From: Dendrolimus kikuchii | Lineage: Eukaryota; Arthropoda; Insecta; Lepidoptera; Lasiocampidae | DNA: 64,000 bases | Assembly (NCBI GenBank): GCA_019925095.2 | Contig: CM034411.1 | Span: 13,578,001-13,642,000, forward strand | Direction: 5' to 3' | Part shown: positions 41,971-53,600 of the stretch, piece after piece | Position numbering within the stretch: position 1 is the stretch's first letter | Layout: every line of letters begins with the position of its first letter | Notes under the pieces: generated by a model | The model's database searches: none | What the model was told of the DNA's origin: nothing | What the model saw: only the letters and a program-made list of their open reading frames with translations | Made by a program: the position numbers and the translations under genes

Positions 41971-43261
41971 TTATCTATCTACTAGCTAAATCTGACCAAA
42001 CTTCGCTGTAACTCGATCTAATATTGGGCAAATTATTACGGAAATCGATGTACTGATTATTCTTCGACTATTGAGGTTACATATATTGTATATAGAAGCT
42101 GAATTTTTATATTAGAAGAAAATTTGGGGTTTGCCTAAATCTGGCTAAGGTATATCTACCTACCTCCTCATGTTCAAAGCACGCCACAACGCGTACACAA
42201 GTCCCAAGCCGCGGCATCATTAGCATCGGCTGCCCGTATCCCCTCAATCCTTCCGGAGGGTCCAAATTGTTAACAGTGAAACGCTCATAAATTCTTTCTA
42301 ACGCTGACAGCTGTGGAGTTCACATGTATACCATCCTATAGCTCGTAATATGCGTGTTGGTATCAACCGCAGTCAAGCATGTGGCTTCATACCAGTAGCA
42401 CGCATCAGCTGTCCAGAGAGACGCCATTTTACCACATTTGACATTTGTATAGGAGGGAAAGCCGTGGGCCATAGACGCGGGTAAATAAATACGGCGGGAT
42501 TTTCGGGTGTGTTGTGAATAGTGTTGTGGCTTGAATGTTGGATATGTTGTGATGCTGTGCTTTTTTTAAATGTAAGTTTTTATGTTAACGTTCTTGCCTT
42601 TTATTTTATCAGTCAGATTAAAGAAGTATAATATAAATTCGTAGACAAGACAATCAAGTAACAGTACGCTGTTTTTCGAAACCTTTCTCTTAGTGTAATG
42701 ACACTTGCCGAAGATACGGTGTCGACAATTCGGCGACTGAATCGGTCTTAATATGCGGTTGGTAGGGTACACCAAACGCGCCGTAGAGTAGGAATTACGC
42801 GGAGTTCAACGCGATACGCGATTTTAAAAACTATGGTACGAAACTTTTGTCCAAATCTATAACTTTAAATTATTACTTTTGTCAGTGTTAGCAATATAAA
42901 GATGTGAAATTATAGATCCGTAAAAATATCGGAGTATGTACATAAAATAGTTCAACAAATGTTCGCCGAACGGTCGCGTTACGCGAATGTTTTCACGGAA
43001 ACAGCCACTAGGCGGAAGATTCGGCATTACGCCGAAGGCTACTTAATTTCGGTTGATGTGTCATAAGGTTATTCAAAAAGCACCGCGAGCGTATTTAGGC
43101 AAACTAACGTCGACAGGTATGCTGCTAGCCTAAGGGCGGTGTAATAAAAAGAAGTGAGTGGGAATCTCTAGTTAGACCACGCCCACCCTCTGTCCCGGGA
43201 CCCTAAACCAGTGTAGTGTAATAAGGGTTTAATTTCTTCCATTTATAGATGAAGGGGAATG
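41971..43261. other. 1.3-kb stretch without a clear gene
   Basis: 42700-43080 has several CGAA/TTCG-rich words (GCCGAAGATACGG, CGCCGAACGG, CGCCGAAGGC) that suggest a worn repeat. 42180-42420 is GC-richer. No ORF is convincing. Confidence 0.35.
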
Positions 43262-43495
43262 GATAGAACACCCGCGACGCTTGACAAAGGCGGATTGGCT
43301 GGTTTAAATCGGTTATCTCGATGTGCAGGTTTCATCATGATGTTTTCCTACACCGTTAGCACATGGTAATTGTAGCAATATGCACAATAGGTCAGAAAAC
43401 TACCGAGTGGTGCATGCTTTCCGGTCAGAATTCGAACCCGCGCACTTTGATTTTGGGAGGCGAGTGCATTAACTAGTACCTGCGATGGCCTGGTT
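43262..43495 (-). mobile_element. tRNA-derived SINE S2, reverse copy
   Basis: The inverse carries the B box (GGTTCGAATTC-like at ~43430), the CAATTACCATGTGCTAACGG body and the GGATTGGCTGG... region. Confidence 0.6.
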
Positions 43496-44398
43496 GGTCA
43501 ACATGAAATAAGAAAAAAAAGTGAAAAAAGTTTCAGAAATATTGTTCTTTTTGTATACTTTGTCTGAACCTGAGATTAATAGGGTTGCCACCTTTTGAAG
43601 AAGATATAGTATTTTTTTTAAACTTTAATCATGTAGTACTTTTGGGAAATTTAAGAGGAAAATAGTACACATTTATTTTTCATAAATTATTTTACATTTA
43701 ATCTGTATCATTATTGAATTTTCTAGGTGTATTTATTACTTGATTTTTGCTTTGACCACCAAAGATCTATTATTTCTAAAATAATTATGATTCAATTTTT
43801 TTTTTAATTCATAATAAGTTTTCTCCAGTGAAACTTATTTTGAATAAAAAAAATTTGGATGTCATACATGTAAGTCAAATTTTAAATCTACTTCCTATTC
43901 TATGTACACCGCTTCGCAATGTGTTATCGCTGTTCAAAGGAGAAGAAGCAGCAAGAATCTTCCCAGCAACACATCTAGCTAAAAATATTTTTTTCATCAT
44001 ATATATATATTTATTAAATCAGGCTCTTTTAAAAAAAATACATATAGAAGTTGTATTACAATTACTTTTAAAATAATGAATGGAGTTGTAACAAACAAAA
44101 AAAATCACAATTATGACATATTAAGAATTCATGCTAATAGTCTTTACAAAAAGCGCGACAATTGAATTAGTGATGAAAATATAGTAGATTGCGTACTATA
44201 TTATTTTTATACAATATATCGTACAATTGACTAAAATGTAGTACGATACTATATGTTTTTTTTAATAAATACACTTTAATTTAATAAGTTTATTCTATTT
44301 CTTAATAAAGACAAAAGCGCAATACTATAAAAAGGAACATAAGCAAATATAGAACAGTATCATAGATCTCTTGCTGTTGAAACAATTATTTCTTTTAA
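43496..44398. other. AT-rich stretch, nothing recognised
   Basis: Short AT-rich frames only (for example 43828-44076, with Ile/Leu/Lys-biased composition). No supported gene. Confidence 0.45.
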
Positions 44399-44512
44399 TG
44401 TCTGGAAATCGCAAATAAAATTGTGCGGTGTGAGTGTTTAAAAATAAAACATAGGCCTTTGATTAGGTTATATAATCAAAGACGTTCAGTGACATTGTTA
44501 CATTACTTAAAC
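44399..44512 (+). repeat. 114-bp direct repeat, first copy
   Basis: TCTGGAAATCGCAAATAAAAT...TTGATTAGGTTATATAATCA...GTTACATTACTTAAA recurs at 45210-45322 with few changes. The second copy lies inside the hAT remnant and this one just outside it. Confidence 0.8.
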
Positions 44513-44723
44513 CTGTGCCTGTACCTATTCATCAGAAGTATCTACGCTCATAAAAAATTAATGATCCTGCGACTCGTTTTCTAAGATGATAAATGATGTG
44601 AACCAGTGGCGTAGCTTGCCTTAGAAGGGCCCTGTATCAAAATATATTGAGGCCTAAGGGAAGGTGATTTTTTATAAAATAAACAAAAAATACTCGAATT
44701 GAATGAAAATAATTATATAATAA

Positions 44724-44926
44724 CTAGCTGTCCCGGCAGATGTTGTTCTGCCCTGAAGAAATAAAATTTAGAACCGGATTGCAGCGCCACCTACCGGGTC
44801 CAATTGTGAATCTAAACCATCCTCGAATCCATTTGAACACACACAAAAAAAATCATTCAAATCGGTCCAGCCGTTTAGGAGGAGTTTACTTTCAACACAC
44901 ATACAGAAAAATTCTATATATAAAGA
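44724..44926 (-). mobile_element. Helitron C nested in hAT remnant
   Basis: CTAGCTGTCCCGGCAGATGT to the inverse of TCTTTATATATAGAATTTTT; flanks A and T. Confidence 0.82.
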
Positions 44927-45209
44927 TTAAAAGTTATTACTTAATGCTTCTAGAAGCTAAGTTAGACAAACAATTCAAATCATCCATAGCTGAAGACGAT
45001 TTCAGTTTTTCGATATTTTCTGTCTCTATAGACATTAATGACAAGTCTGATAGCCGTTTCTGTTGTTGACCTACCAGTTATTCTGAAAAATTGTATTAAT
45101 CTATAAAAGATTGTGGATTACGTTTTAAGAATTTTTGCTTACACATTTTCGGGGCCCCTGTAGCCTGGGGGCCCCGTATCATTGATACGGCTGATTTGAA
45201 CGAGCACGG

Positions 45210-45322
45210 TCTGGAAATCGCAAATAAAATTATGCGGTGTGAGTGTTTAAAAATAAAACATACGCCTTTGATTAGGTTACATAATCAAAGACGTTCAGTG
45301 ACTTTGTTACATTACTTAAAAA
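45210..45322 (+). repeat. 114-bp direct repeat, second copy
   Basis: Matches 44399-44512. Confidence 0.8.
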
Positions 45323-45468
45323 GGTGTCTCGATAATAATATTATACCTATGTGTACGCCAGGCTAGTTGATAAAAAATATCTGAGTTGATTTGATTCGGC
45401 CCCTCAAATAGTATTTTATTCATCCCTACTACACCACTGTAACTTAAAGAACGGTTTGAATTTATTTC

Positions 45469-45671
45469 TTGCTCTCACAATTTACGCCCCTCCAGTCAAC
45501 AATAGACTTATTACTCCTATTCATAATACAACGTTTTTCAATAATTCTTTCACGGTTAAGGCTGTCAAACTGTGGAATACACTGCCTATTGCTATCAGAT
45601 AAGCAAAATCTCTAATATCATTTAAGAACATGGTCAGGACATTCTATCTGCCACGGGTTGATCTGTAAGAG
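45469..45671 (+). mobile_element. LINE C-terminal fragment (CR1/Jockey-like)
   Basis: LTIYAPPVNNRLITPIHNTT, then SFTVKAVKLWNTLPIAIR, a stop, AKSLISFKNMVRTFYLP. The LWNTLP motif is characteristic. Confidence 0.72.
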
Positions 45672-45839
45672 AATTAGTAGATATTATAGCGTATATAGTT
45701 ATCGCCCTATTATGTACACATATTAGCATTTTATCACTAGTTCTTGTATATGTTGATGTCTTATGTGTATATTTGTAGATACAGACGAGCTATGCATATA
45801 TTTTTAGTTATGAATGTATAGCTAAAGAGGCAAGTGACA

Positions 45840-45921
45840 GGTTGTGTGGAAGAGATAGTTTTTAGCGATAAGATGGCACTCTGTTGTTCGTGCCTACCCC
45901 GCAAGGGAACTGGCGTGAAGT

Positions 45922-45952
<31 letters not shown>

Positions 45953-45995
45953 GTTTTCTGTAATGGTGTACAATAAAGTGTTATCTATCTATTAT
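45840..45995 (+). mobile_element. LINE tail invaded by a (TATG)n LINE end
   Basis: 45840-45873 (GTGTGGAAGAGATAGTTTTTAGCGATAAG) and 45950-45995 (AAGTTTTCTGTAATGG, GTACAATAAAGTG plus TATC) are one LINE 3' UTR. Between them is the last ~75 bp of the (TATG)n LINE with its tail. Confidence 0.65.
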
Positions 45996-46674
45996 AGGAA
46001 ACATCTTCAAATTCCACTGTAGGTATCATCAGTCAATCATCGCGATGTTTTCCTTCACCGACGTACAGCAACGTGACCCCATAGTACTAGGATAGCAAAG
46101 AATATAAATGGTTTAGTAATAGCCCAGATCGGTATAAACGAGTGGTTAGGTTGTTATTCTATTAGCAAATTGGGATCCATCGGTCTCTCTGGTGCAGTTT
46201 TAAATATACATACAGCGTGTACTATTTGCTTGTTATTGGTATTTTCAATGTGGCCTGCTTTTATTTTAGGTTATTGAGCCATTTTGATAAAAGCGGAATC
46301 TTGGTAAAGGACTAGCACTTTTCTCGAAAACTGCTGACGGTCGATTTCGCAATCGCTATATAAAAGTTATTCATAGAATAAAGTTATAACACGGAACAAT
46401 TAAAAGTGTCTGTTCCATGAATAAAACAGTTGAATGGTTTCACTTTTGAATTCACTCAGGTTATAATTTATTCGACTAATAACTTTTATCTGATGATTGA
46501 AAAATCGGTCCTGAGTCTAGTTCCGTTGTACTCAAACAAACCAATACGTGGTAGTGCCAAGCTGGAGACACTGTCTTGATTATAGCGATACCACGTTCTT
46601 ACAGAATAACCGCGTGAAACGATTACTTTTGAGCTAATCGTGTTTCGTACAATAAGTGAAAATTCCGATGACCC
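45996..46674. other. Unassigned sequence
   Basis: 46030-46075 (CATCGCGATGTTTTCCTTCACC) is a scrap of SINE S2 in reverse. No gene seen. Confidence 0.45.
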
Positions 46675-46713
46675 AGTCCGCCCGCCCGCCCGCCCCCCCC
46701 CCCCCCCCCCCTC
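46675..46713. repeat. GCCC repeat and poly-C run
   Basis: CCGCCCGCCCGCCC followed by about 20 C. On the other strand this is a G-run that could form a quadruplex. Confidence 0.95.
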
Positions 46714-47471
46714 CTATGCCATCTGGTCTATCCCATCTTCTTTATTCGTCTATTCTTCTTATCTGACCCTCTATCCTATTCCCTGTATCTTATACTAAAG
46801 GCGGGCAACGCGTTGGTTTTGTATTGGAACACTGATAAGCCAATAGATGGCGCTGTGCAATCATTGAGGTCGCAAACGATTCCCGACACATACAAAGAGT
46901 ATATACAAATTTCCAACAATAATAAATGGACCTAGGCCTGCTAGAAACGACAATAGCCTCGCTGGAAGGTCTCACTTTAAGACGGAGGGGCATTCCATCT
47001 CGCTCCTCCAACCATTAGAGTCATCCCTACAGCTTGACTCCTGGGGCCTAATTCTGCTATTACTATCTCTGAGATAATATCTCGTCAAAATTGCCGGACA
47101 CTACTGTCTCAATAACAAGTTTGCCTGATTTCGGTATTCTGTTAACTCTAATGGTGTGCCCGTGGCAAGTCACTCTATTTTTATAAATATTTCTAAGCGA
47201 AAACTCAGTGATAAACTCAGTGTTAGTGATATGACCGCCCTTTGTGAACAATTAGATGTAGTATAACCCCTATATTCATAATAGTTATACGAAGTTTATC
47301 TGCAGAATATTGATACACTGAGCTTAAGGTCTTCGGCGAGTGAGTTGCCCAAAAGGCAACTGAAAATAATTATTTTAAAGATTTACTACTTTATATTATA
47401 TTTTATTACCTTATAAAAATATTTAATATGTTTACTTATTTAATAAATAAATACTATATTTTTTGTTTCAG
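46714..47471. other. Upstream intron or flank of Gat
   Basis: 47048-47110 repeats segment L of 10766-10850; 47230-47260 is a LINE tail scrap. It ends in the acceptor TTTTTGTTTCAG of the Gat 5' UTR exon, so it is probably an intron and the promoter lies further upstream. Confidence 0.4.
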
Positions 47472-47617
47472 ACAATAAAATAACGGCACTCCAATTCTAG
47501 TCGACGTACTTTAAACATGTTGATTCAGTTCCCCTAGAATTAATTAAAGGATAAAACGCGGGTATTGATAAAAGAAGGAAGCAAGAGAACGAAGAAGAAG
47601 AAGCAAGAGAAAAAGAG
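47472..47617 (+). other. Gat: Gat 5' UTR exon segment
   Basis: An AG acceptor at 47470-47471 precedes a purine-rich leader (GAAGAAGAAGAAGCAAGAG) that runs into the ATG at 47618. It belongs to the same exon as the first coding codons. Confidence 0.6.
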
Positions 47618-50600
47618 ATGGACACAAAAAACGAATGCCGTGTCGATGACATCGAGCTTAGCGCCCAAGGAGGCAGTAATAAACCTAGGTAAGTGACCAA
47701 CAATCTTTACTAATAAATGTTGCAAAATAAATAAATATTATACTTATATATTTATTACAATCACTTTATAAACTAATACAATAAAAGAAAAGGTAACTTA
47801 ATGACATTGTATTCTACCCATCGTCCGTCAAGACTATAAGTAGAATACAGAGCCTAGGTCATCGTCTAATGATCTATAAATAATATTGTCTGTCTGTATT
47901 TTTTTGTAATGTACCGTTTCTAACGTTTTCATGAATTAATGAATGATTTGTTTGATACAAATTTAATTAATTACATTTTAAAAACATGGAATTCGTTTTT
48001 CAAAAGTATCATTTGTTTTTTGATTAGCGTTATGTTTTCATAGCATTTGAATCTTTTTCGTCATCATGGATACGTTAAAAAATTTAAGTAATTATGGTAT
48101 ATGAGTACCATCGTGGCAGCAACGCGGCACAAACGGCACGCAACATCAATGACTTTTAAGGAGCGACACTACAATCAAACGCACCACCCGGTTTGCCCGC
48201 TTCCGTTCTGGAAATTTATACCTGAAAAATGAAGCTTGAGGTCATCCGAAAACTTTGGTCGACAATGACAAATTAAAGACGATTGTGGAAGCTGATGATA
48301 CTCAACCTACGGCTGAATTAGCAGTAGCATTCGACGTTAGTGTCAAAACAATATTAGTCCATTTGCGTTAAATTGGTATGGTAACACATGCTTAACAAAT
48401 CAGTGCCCAACGAACTCAATGCTCGCCAGCGCGAAACACAAATCGAGACGTGCCTTGCACTGCTCAACAGGCACACAGATGAAAGAATTTTGAATCATAT
48501 TGTTACCTGCGACGAAAAATAGGTTCTGTTTGACAATCGCAAGCGCCCACCAAGTTGGTTGGATCGTGGTTCTAGAAAAGTGATGGTCACAGTTTGGTGT
48601 TTAGCGCCAGTGTGATTAATCACAGCTTCCAAACGGGATGAGCATTACTGCAGATGTGTACTGTGAAGAATTGAACACAATGATGGGGAAGCTTGCACCT
48701 CTCCAACCAGTTTTGGTCATTCGCTCATCTCCGTTGCTCCTGCACGAAAATGCGACTTCATACTGCACAGCAAACGGTCTCCAATTTACAAGAGCTGAGA
48801 GAATAAAATTCAATACCGGAGAGGCAGTACGAAATGTCTTTGAAGAATTTGTTGCCTCTCGTCCAACTGATTTCTTTAAGAAGGGCATCAATAAACTGCC
48901 ACTGCGTTGGCAAAGATGTATCGATTGCATGGGCGATTACTTTGATTAATAGAAATAAAAAATATAGAAAAAAAACTTTAATTTATTTAATTAAAAACGG
49001 CAATTTCATAGGTAAACACCTGATAATGGAAAGTGAACCTCCTACTTTGTTTAAAGTCGATTAAAAATAAGAACAGATTGGCAACATGTGTCGCAAAAAA
49101 TATTACGACTTACAATTTTTATTTAGGCGATTATCGTTTCTTGGCATTTTTCTTCCATCTCTATACTTATTCATTCCTTTTCAGTGATGTTGCAGTAAAG
49201 TCCGATCTTCCGGAAAGAGGATCATGGGCCAGCAAGTTAGACTTCATTCTCTCCGTGATAGGCCTGGCCATTGGCTTGGGCAATGTCTGGCGTTTCCCAT
49301 ACCTCTGTTACAAGAACGGCGGCGGTGCCTTCCTAATTCCTTACTTCTTAACGCTGTTCCTGGCTGGCATACCTATGTTCTTTATGGAGCTGGCCATGGG
49401 ACAAATGCTCACTATCGGCGGGTTGGGAGTGTTTAAAATTGCGCCAATTTTTAAAGGTAATAAGGTTTTATTTATTACTAATATGTGCCAGCGAAGAAAA
49501 CGCGATAGCAGTGTTACCTTTTTCGCTATATCTATCCCATAGAAACGACATTTTATATCAGGATAAAAAGTATTCTAAATTATGACCCGGAACATAAGTT
49601 AGCTTCGTGTTGAGATTCATTTAAATCCGTTCAGTAGTTTTCACGTGATGCTCGAACAGAAAGACAGACAAAAATTCTAAAAGTTGCATCTACGGATTCC
49701 GCTGGTGCAAATTAGCGCCCCTGATTTTCATCTCATTTTAAAACGCATTGTACAAACTAGAATCCTTTGTAGATTTATTATATTTTAGTGTATATTGACC
49801 ATAAGAGATGTGGGGTATTTTCGATTAAATATTTTCTTATGATTTCGTAGCTAAATGATGAATAAAGAAGATGTTTGTCACCTTTACGAGAACCCTTCCT
49901 ATTTCGTGGACTGCCACTTGCCTGAATTTATTACCTTCAGATATTGAAACCCTAAAAAGGACAAAAGGCTATGCTTGAGGCATTTGACAAGGTATCCTGC
50001 AATCAGACATGGTATTTCGGAAATGCTGCAATTTCACACGATAAAACCCTTTGAAACAGGTGCCCTCATTAAGGAAGGTTTCTGAAATGTGATCCCTTTT
50101 GTACGGTAAAATTGCCTTTTATCGCAGACATCCCATTTTAACGTCGAACAATTTGTGAGATTATTTCGGATAGCTTGACGAATGAAAGAAGTCTGATTTA
50201 ATTATCTGTTTGTCGTTTATAAAGTTATAAGTTAGCTTGTGAGGTAGGATACAAAAGTGTGATGTGTGTTTTTTACGCCAAGAAAATATGTTGCGTAGTT
50301 TCTGAAACATCAAGTAGATGTTTACAGAAACCGGGTCTTGGACATTTTGTTGTCCACAGTTGTTGCGGTATACACTACGCTATTGTCGTCTATCCCTTTC
50401 TAAAATGTATCTGTCCTTGTCTTTTCTTTCCACAATCTTCTACCTTTTTCTAAAAGTTCTTAAACCATTTAGATTGTTCCACCATCACTCGCCACAATAC
50501 GTTACTAAGTGTAGAATAAAAGGAAGGAAGGCAGACCCCAGGCTTCGAAGCGAACGCTCCGAATGCAACTCGGATTTAATGCTCGGATAATGACGACACA

Positions 50601-53600
50601 AGGTTTATAGGCCCGTTAAAAATAAGTCGAACAGAATGCGATTATGAGTAACTCTTGTTTTTGCCCTTCTTAATCTTGCCTGATTTCAAGTGAATTAAAT
50701 TTTGTGAAAATGTTCTAGGTATTGGGTACGCGGCTGCTGTGATGTCATGTTGGATGAACGTTTACTACATCGTGATCCTGGCTTGGGCCATATTCTATTT
50801 CTTCATGTCAATGAGATCAGGTACCTATTTTATTATAATAATTTTAAACAGAAAAAAATAACAGCAACACGAACAAAAGAGTAAAAAAAATGAAAATCAA
50901 TCTACAAAATAAATCTATACTAATATTATAAACGACAGACGAGCTTGCATGACAAGAGTTATGAATGTCAAAGAGGTAAGTGAGGTGTGTAAGAATAAGC
51001 CTAAATGGCACTCTGTTGTTCGTGCCTACCCCGCAAGGGAACTGGCGTGAAGTTATGTATGTATGTATAAAGAGAAAGATTTATATCCCTGTATGTCTGT
51101 AATGAATAAATCAAAAACTGCTAACCCGATTTCAAAAATTCTTGAACTATTAGAACGCTACATTATCCCAGATTAATATAGACTATATTTATTACTAGAA
51201 AACAATAAGGGATCCCTACTAAAATTTTAATAATGTAACCCAAGGTGTAAAAAAATAGTGTTTGAGTGGGTTTCAAGTTTAGAATTCCTATAAATATACA
51301 AATACTACTACAAACACAAAAACTTCTCAAAGCTAATTTATCTATAAATCTTTTTGATTTTGATGGACTCTGTGACAATTTAAATTCTTGCTTAGAAATT
51401 AATAAAATTTACTACCCGTGCGCAGAAGGTTTGTCGATAGCCTCATGATGTCACGCGGCGATGGTCAGTAGGGTTGACAAAAAAGGTTACACAAAAAGTT
51501 GTTGCAATAAATTAATTATTTTAATTCATTATTGTACATACTTTATTGTCTTTACCGCCACTGTTATCTTAATATTTTCCTTAGTTTAGGGGGTTGCCTG
51601 TAAGAGATCGCTTTAATTCATAAGGCCACCCTTTGTTCAAAATTAACTGTACTTAGTTTTAAGAACATAGTTTTAATTTTTGGTGAACAATAAAGTGTAA
51701 GTTTTAAATCATTCATACTTTACATAAGTATATACAATAATAGTAAGTAATACCATACAATAATAATAAGTAATACAATACAATAATAGTAAGTAATACA
51801 ATACAATAATTGTAAGTCATACAATACAATAATAGTAAGTAGTCATCGGCAAACCTTCTGCGCACGGCTTATAACTAATTTACTGTGATTTTTTTCTCAG
51901 ATGTGCCATGGCGTACTTGCGACAACTACTGGAACACGAACTCTTGCGTGAACCCTTACGACCGTAAGAACCTTATTTGCTGGTCTTCGCCTATTGATAT
52001 GTCCACGTTCTGCACCTTGAATGGACGGAATATCAGCAAAGCTGTTCTTTCTGATCCTGTAAAAGAATTCTGGGAGTAAGTTCTAATTCAGATTTCTCGT
52101 ATTTCTTGATTTCATATTTATATAGTCTAATGTATTTTTATGATCATAATATAGATATTTTTATTTTAATGCCAAACCAGGAGTTTATGATCTAATAGAT
52201 CAGATTATAAACCGTCGAATAGTTAACAGATATTACTGGTTTGTAATTTGTTACGTCTGCTTGTCAAATTCTAAGTTACGGCTCGCTAAATTCTAAACCT
52301 TCGTTGATTAGTCGCTGTTATAGGAGGCTTGTTTTATGTTCACAACTTCGTAGTCTATCGACGGTTTACAATCGCACTAGACTTATTATAAATTTATAAT
52401 TTTTGTTATTGTTGTAAGGTTACAGTAATAAAATAAAAATATAGAATAATGTCTAATTACGAAAGATTATATTATTTTATTTTTGCGATCCCTAAGTAAC
52501 CAAATTCAATAACGCACTTTCGAAAAAATCCTTTATTATTCGGACATTTTTTACCAGACTCTAGAGGGATCTTATTTCATAGACTATACAATTAATATTT
52601 CATGTGCTCTATTACAAAGCTATCGAACAGTCATCTCTACAGAATCCTTCACTGTGCGTAGAATTACACGCACGTGGACAATGGCAATTTAGTAATTTAT
52701 CTGTTTTTCTTCAATAGACGTCGTGCCCTCCAAATTTCGAGTGGCATTGAGCATATTGGTAACATTCGTTGGGAACTCGCCGGCACTCTCTTATTAGTTT
52801 GGGTTCTCTGCTACTTCTGCATCTGGAAAGGCGTCAGGTGGACTGGAAAGGTCGTGTACTTCACTGCGCTATTCCCTTACTTCTTGCTCACAGTTCTCTT
52901 AATCAGAGGTTAGTATTTCAAATGCTTAATATTAGTGAACTGGCTTGTTATCTATCTGATAATTAATGACTATCATCGAAACTTTTTAATGATTTATTGA
53001 TCACATAAAAGTTAGGTAACAGTTTATAAAATGCCAATTAAATTGCAGCGTTCTTTAAAAGATTTAATCTAAATGCTATTATTGATTTACAGTTGTTTAA
53101 TCTGGTTTGGGTGTCTAGAATCAGCTCCATAGTAATTTCATTGTATATTTACTAATAACATAAGTGTTTTTGGAGAATTCTTAGGCGAAAAAAGGTCAGT
53201 TGCCAAATATAATGTGCAACTATTCTCCTTCGTCAGGTATCACGCTTCCCGGAGCTATGGAGGGCATCAAGTTCTATGTAATGCCGAATATGTCAAAGCT
53301 TCTAGAATCTGAAGTATGGATAGATGCTGTCACACAAATTTTCTTCTCTTACGGCCTTGGATTGGGCACTCTAGTTGCTCTTGGCAGCTATAATAAGTTC
53401 ACTAACAATGTTTATAAGTGAGTATCTTCTAGAACTCTAGAACTAATTGCTTTTTTTTATTAACTTGAACATTTGCGCTTAGCTTAATTTTATAATTGAA
53501 AGCACCGTTAGGGTTTAGTGTTACAGTGTTATAAAATCATAGTAAGTTGCTTCGGAAGCGGTAGTAGACTCATAATTTTCAATAAGTAATCTGTAAGATT

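Larger units (their letters stand above)
44604..45439 (-). mobile_element. hAT remnant with transposase C-terminus
   Basis: Ends CAGTGGCGTAGC (left) and CAGTGGTGTAGT (inverse at right) are hAT-like. On the minus strand, 45070-44935 reads QQQKRLSDLSLMSIETENI to DDLNCLSNLASRSIK, the C-terminal dimerisation region found in hAT and ZMYM-type proteins. Flanking 8-bp repeats are not evident. Helitron C lies inside at 44724-44926. Confidence 0.65.

Noticed and set aside
43828..44076. 82-codon ORF as an exon
   Set aside because: Low complexity, no splice-consistent neighbours and no family resemblance.
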